A DNA stretch of 7,259 bases, taken from assembly GCA_900762805.1 (NCBI GenBank), contig CAAFHY010000095.1, forward strand, positions 1 through 7,259, given 5' to 3'. A program made the translations under genes and the position numbers. The notes under the pieces are model-generated. The model saw nothing but the letters and a program-made list of their open reading frames with translations, was not told the origin of the DNA and did no database searches. Below are positions 1-5,740 of this stretch, piece by piece (position 1 is the first letter of the stretch; the number at the start of each line of letters is the position of its first letter). Source of the stretch: Oscillospiraceae bacterium. Its GTDB lineage: Bacteria; Bacillota; Clostridia; Oscillospirales; Ruminococcaceae.

Positions 1-15
1 ACGGGGCTGCTGCTC

Positions 16-879
16 TCAGGCCGGCCGGCTGTGCAGCGTGACGATGACCAGCTCCGGCCGGTTGTTGATGCGGAACGGCAGGATGCTGTTGCCGATGCCG
101 CGGCTGACAACCATGGCTGTGCCGCCCGCCTGATAGAGCCCGCCCCAGTATTTCGGGAACAGCCCCTGATTAGGGGCGACAAGCCCGCCGAGGAAGGGCA
201 GCACGATCTGCCCGCCGTGCGCGTGGCCGGTAAGGGCAAGGTCGATGCCCTTTTCCCGATAGACCTCAAAAAGCTCCGGCCGGTGAGACAGCAGGATGCT
301 GTAAAGCGTCCGGTCATATGTCAGCCGGTCGAGCAGAGTAGCGGTGACGGCGGCGTCCTCTGTCATATAGTCATGCGCCATCATGGGGTCGGCAACGCCG
401 AGCAGGGCGACGGCGGCCCCGCCGCGCTCCAGCAGCGCGGCGCTGTTGTCGAGCAGAGTAACGCCGTATTCCCGCAGACCCGCCAGCAGACGCTCATAGC
501 CGCCGGCGGCTGCCTCATGATTGCCCGAAACGAAATAGACAGGGGCGATATGCCGGATCTGTGAAACAAAGCGGAGAGCCGAGTTGATGTCGGTGCGGCG
601 GCTGTCGATGAGATCCCCTGTCAGCACAATGATATCAGGCCGGTTCTCCCGCAGCGCGGCCACCAGAGCGGCGGTCAGCGCCTCCGAGCCGGTGCTGTGG
701 AGATCGGAGACCTGGGCAATACAGAAGCCGTCAAAAGCGGCGGGGATGCGCGCGCCTTCGATGCGGCAGCGGCTGGTTTCCAGATGCGTGTTCTGGTCGT
801 GGAGATACCAGACGGTCAGCGCCAGCAGCGCGAGGGCGGTCAGCAGAAGGATCAGCAGCTTTTTCAGACTCTTTTTCAG
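16..879 (-). CDS. Membrane-anchored metallophosphoesterase (YkuE/YaeI-like), CTG start
   Basis: Predicted calcineurin-like metallophosphoesterase, 287 residues if read from the CTG at 879. It has a basic N-terminus (about residues 2-8), one hydrophobic helix (about 8-25) that should act as a signal anchor, then an extracytoplasmic catalytic domain. All metal-binding motifs are visible: SDLH (D59, H61), GDLID (D89), GNHE (N120, H121), SHRPE (H199) and GHAHGGQ (H219, H221). This is the layout of the YkuE/YaeI branch, some of whose members act on lipid-linked phosphate substrates; the substrate here cannot be read from sequence. Start choice: no in-frame ATG, GTG or TTG lies between the upstream stop (888-886) and a GTG at 663. 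Starting at 663 would remove the membrane helix and D59/H61. GGAGGTGA (893-886) lies just before the CTG, 9 bases from GGAGG. Length matches the family. The gene is divergent from hypB. Family assignment is firm; the exact start codon is an inference. Confidence 0.9.
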   Translation of the reverse strand: MKKSLKKLLILLLTALALLALTVWYLHDQNTHLETSRCRIEGARIPAAFDGFCIAQVSDLHSTGSEALTAALVAALRENRPDIIVLTGDLIDSRRTDINSALRFVSQIRHIAPVYFVSGNHEAAAGGYERLLAGLREYGVTLLDNSAALLERGGAAVALLGVADPMMAHDYMTEDAAVTATLLDRLTYDRTLYSILLSHRPELFEVYREKGIDLALTGHAHGGQIVLPFLGGLVAPNQGLFPKYWGGLYQAGGTAMVVSRGIGNSILPFRINNRPELVIVTLHSRPA

Positions 880-885
880 GATAAG

Positions 886-893
886 TCACCTCC
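886..893 (-). promoter_or_regulatory. Strong Shine-Dalgarno that fixes the phosphoesterase start
   Basis: On the minus strand GGAGGTGA matches the anti-Shine-Dalgarno over eight bases. Its last three bases form the in-frame TGA that bounds the reading frame upstream. The only plausible initiation codon at normal spacing is CTG at 879, or less likely ATC at 882, which favours a non-canonical start over the distant GTG at 663. Confidence 0.75.
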
Positions 894-1353
894 GCAAATG
901 GTATGCTTTTGCGCGCGGCGCGAAAGACGGCGGGGCAGGCATCGGGGCGGGCTTGTTTCCCGCGCAGGGCATACGCCGAGCCGGAGGCAAAAGCCGTATT
1001 TGTACCGGAAGCCAGGCACTTAACTTTCTGTACAAGGTGCGCGCCGAGCCGGAGGCCGTTCTCTGTGCGGTAAGGCCCGATTAAGGCCGTGCGGTGCGCA
1101 CAGTGTGCCGAGCCGGAGGCCGACCCGGAAAATGGCCTTGCCTTTTCCGCTGCCGTACCAGCCGACCGAAAAAGACGGCCCTCAGCCTTGCCCTGCCTTC
1201 CGCGCTTTTTGTGCTCGACCCTGCGCGGGCGGCCGATAGCTGTTTGCCGGACATCCGATGCTTCCCCCGAACGGAGGCCGCGTGCCGGCCCGGCAGAAGG
1301 CCCCTGCCCCTTCTGCCTGAACGCCTTTTCAGAACAGAGCGCCGCATGGCTCT
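894..1353 (-). other. Long GC-rich structured 5' leader of the phosphoesterase transcript
   Basis: No convincing gene is seen here on either strand. If the promoter at 1388-1360 is real, the transcript starts near 1353 and has a leader of roughly 470 bases. Read on the minus strand it holds several hairpins: CAGAGC/GCTCTG at 1354-1335 at the very 5' end; a perfect 9-base stem GGCAGAAGG/CCTTCTGCC with an 8-base loop at 1317-1292; a 7-base stem CGGAAAA/TTTTCCG at 1149-1126; and TTGTAC/GTACAA around 1034-999. It also carries three copies of a 14-base repeat. I do not recognise a known riboswitch or RNA family. It may be a regulatory leader, an independent ncRNA, or repeat-derived spacer. Confidence 0.4.
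975..1120. repeat. Three direct copies of a 14-base GC-rich repeat
   Basis: The identical sequence GCCGAGCCGGAGGC occurs at 975-988, 1043-1056 and 1107-1120, with start-to-start spacings of 68 and 64 bases. The sequences between the copies are not obviously similar beyond a few flanking bases. On the minus strand, the sense of the leader, each copy reads GCCTCCGGCTCGGC. Short GC-rich interspersed repeats with a CCTCCGG core are something I associate with gut Clostridia, but that link is from memory and not demonstrated here. Confidence 0.75.
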
Positions 1354-1359
1354 GCTCTC

Positions 1360-1388
1360 TTTATATCATGCCACGGCGGCAATGTCAA
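1360..1388 (-). promoter_or_regulatory. Strong sigma-70 promoter driving leftward transcription
   Basis: On the minus strand there is a consensus -35 TTGACA (1388-1383), a spacer of exactly 17 bases, and a -10 TATAAA (1365-1360) preceded by an extended -10 TG (TGATATAAA). This is close to an ideal vegetative promoter. The predicted start is near 1353, far upstream of the phosphoesterase at 879. No other gene lies between, so the promoter either serves that gene through a long leader or makes a separate RNA. Confidence 0.75.
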
Positions 1389-1403
1389 TAACAGCTGTAT
1401 GCG

Positions 1404-1423
1404 GCGGCATCAAGGAATGCCGC
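1404..1423 (+). other. Perfect 7-base hairpin between the divergent promoters
   Basis: GCGGCAT (1404-1410) and ATGCCGC (1417-1423) form a perfect stem with the 6-base loop CAAGGA. A register-shifted pairing, ATGCGGC with GCCGCAT (1399-1405 and 1419-1425), is also possible. No T-tract follows, so it is not a terminator. It lies upstream of the hypB -35 and upstream of the leftward -35, so a DNA-level binding site is as likely as an RNA structure. Confidence 0.4.
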
Positions 1424-1449
1424 ATGGGCCGGCAAAACCGTGTTGCCTG

Positions 1450-1472
1450 TTGTGCAGCAGGGTGCTGCGCAA
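1450..1472 (+). other. 10-base hairpin upstream of the hypB promoter
   Basis: TTGTGCAGCA (1450-1459) pairs with TGCTGCGCAA (1463-1472) around a GGG loop, with a single G-T wobble. There is no T-tract after it. It lies about 40 bases upstream of the hypB -35 box. It would be transcribed only by read-through from further left, so an operator-like role is possible but unproven. Confidence 0.4.
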
Positions 1473-1511
1473 AGAGCATGGGTGCGCAGGTCGTCCGCAC
1501 TGAGATTTCTG

Positions 1512-1541
1512 TTGATTTTTGTCGTATCAGCATGTTATACT
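1512..1541 (+). promoter_or_regulatory. hypB operon promoter
   Basis: TTGATT (1512-1517) lies 18 bases upstream of TATACT (1536-1541). The -10 is preceded by TG with one base between (TGTTATACT), a perfect extended -10. The region is sharply AT-rich against a GC-rich background. Transcription should begin near 1548, about 25 bases upstream of the hypB ATG. No other promoter is seen before the large downstream gene or hypA, so it should drive all three genes. Confidence 0.7.
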
Positions 1542-1558
1542 TTTTAATAAAGTATAAC
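1534..1558. promoter_or_regulatory. Perfect palindrome overlapping the hypB -10: probable operator
   Basis: GTTATACTTT (1534-1543) and AAAGTATAAC (1549-1558) are perfect inverted repeats of ten bases separated by five. The left arm contains the -10 hexamer and the right arm covers the predicted start site, the classic position for a repressor operator. As RNA only the right arm would lie in the transcript, so it is best read as a DNA site. Inverted sites of this sort are used by nickel regulators (NikR) and by many other dimeric repressors. The half-site matches no regulator I can name with confidence. Confidence 0.6.
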
Positions 1559-1573
1559 AAGGAAGTGTATGCC

Positions 1574-2245
1574 ATGGATCCATACCGCATCATTGAAGTC
1601 AAGCAGAGCGTCTTTGCCGACAACGACAGGGATGCCGACTGTCTGCGCCGGGAGCTGAAGGAGCAGGGGACCTTCCTCATCAACCTGATGTCGTCGCCCG
1701 GCTCCGGCAAGACCACCACGCTGCGGCAGCTCATCAGCCGCCTCAGGGGAGACTTCAGCATCGGCGTGATGGAGGCCGATATCGACTCCGACGTTGACGC
1801 CGGCGCCATCGCCGGGACGGGCGTGCGGGTCATCCAGCTCCACACAGGCGGCATGTGCCACCTTGACGCTGATATGACGCGGCAGGGCATCCGCCAGCTG
1901 GGGACCGACGGCCTTGACCTCGTGGTGCTTGAAAATGTCGGCAATCTGGTCTGCCCCGCCGAGTTTGACACCGGCGCCGCCATGAACATGATGATATTAT
2001 CGGTGCCGGAGGGGCATGACAAGCCGCTCAAATACCCGCTGATGTTCCGGATCTGCGACGCCATGATCATCAACAAGACCGACGTGCTGCCCTACTTCGA
2101 CTTTGATATCGAGAAGGTCAGCGAGTATGCCCACCGGCGCAACCCCGACATTCAGATATTCCCCATCTCCGCCCGGACCGGCGAAGGGGTCGATGCCCTT
2201 GCCGATTATATCCGCCAGCGCGTCAGCAGTTGGAAGAAAAACTGA
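1574..2245 (+). CDS. hypB: HypB, nickel-insertion GTPase
   Basis: HypB is a SIMIBI-class G protein that works with HypA to load nickel into [NiFe]-hydrogenase and some other nickel enzymes in the cytoplasm. The 223-residue product shows the P-loop PGSGKTTT (42-49), the conserved metal-site motif GGMCHLDAD (C95, H96), ENVGNLVCPAEFD (120-132, with the second conserved cysteine C127), the guanine-specificity motif NKTD (167-170), and ISARTGEGV near the C-terminus. It lacks both the N-terminal CxxCGC nickel site and the histidine-rich stretch found in some HypB proteins, so it is a short core form. Start: ATG 1574 with AAGGAAG (1559-1565) upstream. The frame stays open leftward to about 1094, but that extension is Arg/Cys-rich, crosses the promoter and is not HypB-like. 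It is followed after 12 bases by the flavoprotein gene, whose ribosome binding site overlaps the hypB stop. Confidence 0.95.
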   Translation: MDPYRIIEVKQSVFADNDRDADCLRRELKEQGTFLINLMSSPGSGKTTTLRQLISRLRGDFSIGVMEADIDSDVDAGAIAGTGVRVIQLHTGGMCHLDADMTRQGIRQLGTDGLDLVVLENVGNLVCPAEFDTGAAMNMMILSVPEGHDKPLKYPLMFRICDAMIINKTDVLPYFDFDIEKVSEYAHRRNPDIQIFPISARTGEGVDALADYIRQRVSSWKKN

Positions 2246-2257
2246 GGAGATAAAGCC

Positions 2258-5095
2258 ATGATCGACGAAAAAGTCAAACAGCGCGCCTTTACCCCGCCCT
2301 GCAAGGGCGATCCCGCCCCGCGTGAGAAGATCCAGAAGCTGGGGCAGAAGATCACCGACGTCATCCCGCACCAGCTGAAGGGCGTCTCGGCCGACGACCC
2401 GGAATATTGGGGCCTCGCTGCCGTCGTCACCGACGAAATGGCCGATATCGCTCTGAAAATGGAGCTGCGCCATCATTACACCGTCGGTCAGCTCTGGGAG
2501 CTGTGCGGCGTCACCGAGGAGCAGAAGCCGCATTTTCAGGCGCTGCTTGACGAGATGAGCTACATCGGCCTGCTGGAGTACGATTACGGCTATCACTATG
2601 ACCACAACGGTCGCACGGCGCCGCCCTCCGAGCGCCGCTACTGCCTGCCTATGTTTGTGCCGGGCAGCGCCGAGCTGTTCAATATGGAGGAGGGGCCGGA
2701 GGGCAACAAGCGCCTGCGCGAGCACCCGGAGCTGGGCTATTTCTTCGAACGCATGACCTATATCCCGCTGGCCGGCAAGACCCACCTCATCCCGCCGGGC
2801 GGCGGCGGGATCGGGATGCACGTTATCCCTGTTGAAAAGGCCATCTCAATGGAAAATCAGACGCTCGATATCGAGCATTTGTCCTACTGGCTCAAGAAGT
2901 ATGAGGGGCATATCGGCGTCGGGCAATGCTCCTGCCGCGCCAGCCGCGCCTACCTGGGCGACGGCTGCGCCGATGACGAGCAGTGCTGGTGCATCGGCGT
3001 CGGGGATTTTGCCGACTACTGCCGCGAGACCGGCAAGGGCCACGATATCACCTATGACGAGGCCATGCATATCCTTCAGGTGGCCGAGGACAACGGCTTT
3101 GTCCATCAGATCACCAATATCGACGGCGAAAACAAGATTTTCGGCATCTGCAACTGCAATGTCAATGTCTGCAACGCCCTGCGTACCTCGCAGCTCTTCA
3201 ACACCCCCAACCTTTCCCGCAGCGCCTATACCGCCGAGGTCGATAAAGACAGCTGCGTCGCCTGCGGCAGGTGCGTCGAGACCTGCCCGGCGGGCGCCGT
3301 CAAGCTGGGGCAGAAGCTCTGCACCCAAAAGGGCGAGGTCAGGTACCCCCGCCACGAGCTGCCCAATACCATCGCGTGGGGGCCCAAGCACTGGGACCCC
3401 GACTACCGCGACAACAACCGGAAAAACTGCTACGACAGCGGCACCGCCCCCTGCAAGACGGCCTGTCCCGCTCATATTGCCGTGCAGGGCTATCTCAAGC
3501 TGGCGGCGCAGGGCAAGTACCGGGAGGCGCTGGCCCTCATCAAGAAGGATAACCCGCTGCCCGCCATCTGCGGCCGCATCTGCAACAAGCGCTGTGAGGA
3601 CGCCTGCACACGCGGCAGCATCGATCAGGCCGTGTCGATCGACGCTGTCAAAAAGTTTATCGCCGACCGCGACCTCAACGCCGAGACGCGCTACATCCCG
3701 CCCGTTGTTATCGCATCGACACAGAAGAAGCAGTGGGAGCAGAAGATCGCCATCATCGGCGCCGGCCCGGCCGGCCTGTCGGCGGCCTACTATCTGGCCA
3801 CCCGCGGCTACAAGCCCACCATTTTTGAAAAGAATCAAAAGCCCGGCGGTATGCTGACCTACGGCATCCCGTCCTACAAGCTTGAAAAGGACGTCATCGA
3901 CGCTGAGATCGACGTTATCCGCGCATTGGGCGTGGAGATCCGCTGCGGCGTCGAGGTCGGCCGCGACGTCACACTTCAGCAGCTCCGCGAGCAGGGCTAT
4001 CAGGCCTTCTATATCGCCATCGGCTGTCAGGGCGGCCGCCTGCCCGGCGTGCCTGGGGAGGATGCCGCCGGCACCGATATCGCCGTGCGCTTCCTGCACC
4101 GCGCCGCCGAGGATCATGAACAAAAGCTGTCCGGCCGCGTCGTTGTGGTAGGCGGCGGCAATGTGGCTGTTGACTGCGCCCGCACCTCCGTCCGTCTGGG
4201 AGCCGAAAAGGTCTCGATGGTCTGTCTGGAAAGCCGCGAGACAATGCCGGCCTCCCGGCAGGAGGTGGCCGAGACGCTGGCCGACGGCATCGAGCTCTGC
4301 AATGGCTGGGGGCCGAAGGAGCTGCATAAGGACGCCGACGGCCGTGTGACCGAGGTGGTGTTCAAGAAGTGCCTGCGCACCATCGACCCGGAGACGCAGC
4401 GGTTCTCGCCCGTCTATGAGGAGGGCGACACCATGACGCTGCCGGCCGACTGCGTTATTTTTGCCATCGGGCAGGCCATCGAATGGGGCGGCCTGCTGGC
4501 CGGCGAGGAGGTCGCCTTCACGCATGGCAGCTATCCGGCGGCTGACGCGCTGACCTATCAGACCTCGCAGCCCGACATCTTTGTGGGCGGCGACGTCTAC
4601 CACGGCCCCAAATTCGCTATCGACGCCATTGAGGACGGCAAGTGCGCCGCCGAATCGCTGCACCGCTATGTCCATTGGGGCGCGCATATGACCATCGGCC
4701 GCGACCGCCGCGATTTTATCATGCTCGATAAGGACGCCGTCGTTGTTGACAGCTACGACACCGCCGGCCGTCAGGAGGCCGGCATGGATGAGAGCATTGA
4801 CACGCTGCACTCCTTCCGCGACGCGCACAGGACGCTGACCGAGGAGCAGGTCAGGATCGAGACGGCCCGCTGCCTCGGCTGCGGCGCCAGCGTCGTCGAT
4901 CCCAACAAGTGCATCGGCTGCGGCGTCTGCACCACCAGATGTATGTTCGACGCCATCCACCTCAAGCGCGACCACCCCGAATGCTCCAAGATGATGCGCG
5001 CCGAGGACAAGGTCAAGGGCATCCTGCCGATGGCCGGCCTGCGGCTGGCGCAGACCGTCCCGACGGCCGTCAAGCGCCTTGTCAAAAAGGGCTGA
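2258..5095 (+). CDS. Multi-cluster iron-sulfur flavoprotein with GltD-like NAD(P)H/FAD domain
   Basis: A 945-residue predicted cytoplasmic oxidoreductase. Residues about 70-140 look like a winged helix. Residues about 220-345 form a cysteine-rich Fe-S domain with CSCR (C224, C226), C237, CWC (C243, C245), C255 and CNCNVNVC (C298, C300, C305), followed by a classic ferredoxin motif C333xxC336xxC339xxxC343P. Residues 391-460 resemble the N-terminal Fe-S domain of the glutamate synthase small subunit and dihydropyrimidine dehydrogenase (C391, C399, C403, C438, C442, C446, C450). FAD binding is GAGPAG (501-506), pyridine nucleotide binding GGGNVAVD (632-639) and the second FAD motif GGDVYHGP (777-784). 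The C-terminus adds C872xxC875 and C885xxC888xxC891xxxC895. It should pass electrons between NAD(P)H and Fe-S partners; the partner is unknown. Automated tools may call it glutamate synthase small subunit, but no large subunit is present. Start: ATG with GAGGAGA (2244-2250). Its position between hypB and hypA, four bases from hypA, implies a joint function. Confidence 0.85.
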   Translation: MIDEKVKQRAFTPPCKGDPAPREKIQKLGQKITDVIPHQLKGVSADDPEYWGLAAVVTDEMADIALKMELRHHYTVGQLWELCGVTEEQKPHFQALLDEMSYIGLLEYDYGYHYDHNGRTAPPSERRYCLPMFVPGSAELFNMEEGPEGNKRLREHPELGYFFERMTYIPLAGKTHLIPPGGGGIGMHVIPVEKAISMENQTLDIEHLSYWLKKYEGHIGVGQCSCRASRAYLGDGCADDEQCWCIGVGDFADYCRETGKGHDITYDEAMHILQVAEDNGFVHQITNIDGENKIFGICNCNVNVCNALRTSQLFNTPNLSRSAYTAEVDKDSCVACGRCVETCPAGAVKLGQKLCTQKGEVRYPRHELPNTIAWGPKHWDPDYRDNNRKNCYDSGTAPCKTACPAHIAVQGYLKLAAQGKYREALALIKKDNPLPAICGRICNKRCEDACTRGSIDQAVSIDAVKKFIADRDLNAETRYIPPVVIASTQKKQWEQKIAIIGAGPAGLSAAYYLATRGYKPTIFEKNQKPGGMLTYGIPSYKLEKDVIDAEIDVIRALGVEIRCGVEVGRDVTLQQLREQGYQAFYIAIGCQGGRLPGVPGEDAAGTDIAVRFLHRAAEDHEQKLSGRVVVVGGGNVAVDCARTSVRLGAEKVSMVCLESRETMPASRQEVAETLADGIELCNGWGPKELHKDADGRVTEVVFKKCLRTIDPETQRFSPVYEEGDTMTLPADCVIFAIGQAIEWGGLLAGEEVAFTHGSYPAADALTYQTSQPDIFVGGDVYHGPKFAIDAIEDGKCAAESLHRYVHWGAHMTIGRDRRDFIMLDKDAVVVDSYDTAGRQEAGMDESIDTLHSFRDAHRTLTEEQVRIETARCLGCGASVVDPNKCIGCGVCTTRCMFDAIHLKRDHPECSKMMRAEDKVKGILPMAGLRLAQTVPTAVKRLVKKG

Positions 5096-5099
5096 GCCC

Positions 5100-5444
5100 A
5101 TGCATGAGTTAGGCGTCGCCTTTCATATTGCCGACAGTGTCACGCGCATTGCCGCCGAAAACGATGCGGCCCATGTCCGCGCGGTGACGCTTGAGATAGG
5201 GGAGGTATCGACCGTTGTGCCGGAGTACCTTGTCGATGTGTGGAGCTGGAATTGCAAGCGCACCCCGATGCTGGAGGGCTGCGAGCTGCTGATCGAGCGC
5301 ATCCGCGCCGTGACCCACTGCGAGAGCTGCGGCGGCGATTATGACACCGTGCCGCAGGGCAAAATATGCCCCTACTGCGGCAGCGGCGAGACCTATCTTC
5401 TCACAGGCAATGAATTCAACATCAAGGAGATCACAGTCGAATAA
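5100..5444 (+). CDS. hypA: HypA, nickel metallochaperone
   Basis: HypA binds nickel through its N-terminal amine and His2, and zinc through four cysteines, and partners HypB during nickel insertion. The 114-residue product starts MHELGVA, with the invariant M1-H2-E3, and has the zinc-site cysteines C74xxC77 and C90xxC93. Its length is normal for HypA. The ATG at 5100 is chosen because HypA needs His2 as the second residue; an upstream in-frame TTG at 5079 would bury this site and lies inside the preceding gene. Only four bases separate it from the stop of the flavoprotein gene and no strong Shine-Dalgarno is seen, so translation is probably coupled. hypA and hypB lie at opposite ends of the operon rather than adjacent. 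Assignment is firm; the client enzyme is not known. Confidence 0.95.
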   Translation: MHELGVAFHIADSVTRIAAENDAAHVRAVTLEIGEVSTVVPEYLVDVWSWNCKRTPMLEGCELLIERIRAVTHCESCGGDYDTVPQGKICPYCGSGETYLLTGNEFNIKEITVE

Positions 5445-5464
5445 GGGCTGCAAAAGGAGCAGGA

Positions 5465-5492
5465 GGCCTCCCTCGCATGAGGGGGGCCTTTT
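5465..5492 (+). terminator. Rho-independent terminator of the hyp operon
   Basis: GGCCTCCCTC (5465-5474) and GAGGGGGGCC (5479-5488) form a 10-base stem with one mismatch and the loop GCAT, followed by TTTT. It starts 20 bases after the hypA stop. An outer pair, GCAAAAGG (5450-5457) with CCTTTTGC (5487-5494), offers an alternative longer stem. Confidence 0.8.
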
Positions 5493-5740
5493 GCTGCGCT
5501 GCGGGGGGCGGCGCGGAGAGCTTTCAGGGAATGAGGGACGATGAAGGGCGCGGGAGGATGGGGCCGGCCTATGCGCCGCATGGCCGGCGGGTGTCCCTCT
5601 GCGGGCCGGCCGGGGGAGACCTGCGGGAACAGGGGACTGTGCCGGAAACGGCGCAGGGCGGCCGGCCGTTCGCGGCCAGCCTGATTCACGCATCGGTTCC
5701 GGTTCGGAAGGCTGACAGAAGCCCCGCAGAATATACGCAA
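5493..5740. other. GC-rich intergenic stretch with a run of hairpins
   Basis: No gene is supported here. Successive inverted repeats are present: GCGCTGC/GCGGCGC (5496-5514, one wobble); an 11-base stem with one bulged T (GCCGGCC-T-ATGC and GCATGGCCGGC, 5563-5588); GTGCCG-GAAA-CGGCGC with a GNRA-type loop (5639-5654); and GGCCG-TTCG-CGGCC extended by GGC/GCC (5660-5681). The palindrome GGCCGGCC occurs three times within about 105 bases, at 5562, 5604 and 5660, and again at 19-26 at the left edge of the window. Candidates are a REP-like repeat cluster or a structured RNA. No clear promoter precedes it. Confidence 0.45.

Noticed and set aside
31..564. Plus-strand open frame opposite the phosphoesterase
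   Set aside because: It is an antisense shadow with no motifs; the minus strand carries every expected metallophosphoesterase motif.
975..1120. CRISPR array
   Set aside because: The repeat is only 14 bases, there are just three copies, the intervals of 50-54 bases are longer than normal spacers, and no cas gene is present.
1081..1347. Possible 88-residue leader protein on the minus strand just after the predicted start site
   Set aside because: It would be nearly leaderless, has no Shine-Dalgarno, and is an Arg/Gly-rich product without recognisable features. Structured RNA is the better reading.
1094..1573. N-terminal extension of HypB by about 160 residues
   Set aside because: The extension is Arg/Cys-rich, unlike any HypB, and crosses the extended -10 promoter and the operator palindrome. 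ATG 1574 has a ribosome binding site and gives the normal HypB core.
2832..3857. Plus-strand frame of 341 codons inside the flavoprotein gene
   Set aside because: The product is an Arg/Ser/Pro/Ala-rich low-complexity shadow. The overlapping frame contains clear Fe-S and Rossmann motifs.
2258..5095. Glutamate synthase small subunit (gltD)
   Set aside because: The protein is about twice the normal length, with extra N- and C-terminal Fe-S domains, no large subunit is nearby, and it sits between hypB and hypA. Only the central reductase domain is GltD-like.
2846..5101. Long open frame of about 750 codons on the minus strand opposite the flavoprotein gene
   Set aside because: It mirrors the real gene codon for codon, is rich in Ala/Gly/Asp/Val with no motifs, and is explained by the GC-rich third positions of the true gene, which rarely create antisense stops.
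5109..5693. Minus-strand frame opposite hypA and the intergenic region
   Set aside because: Arg/Pro-rich shadow with no domain; the HypA frame is unambiguous.
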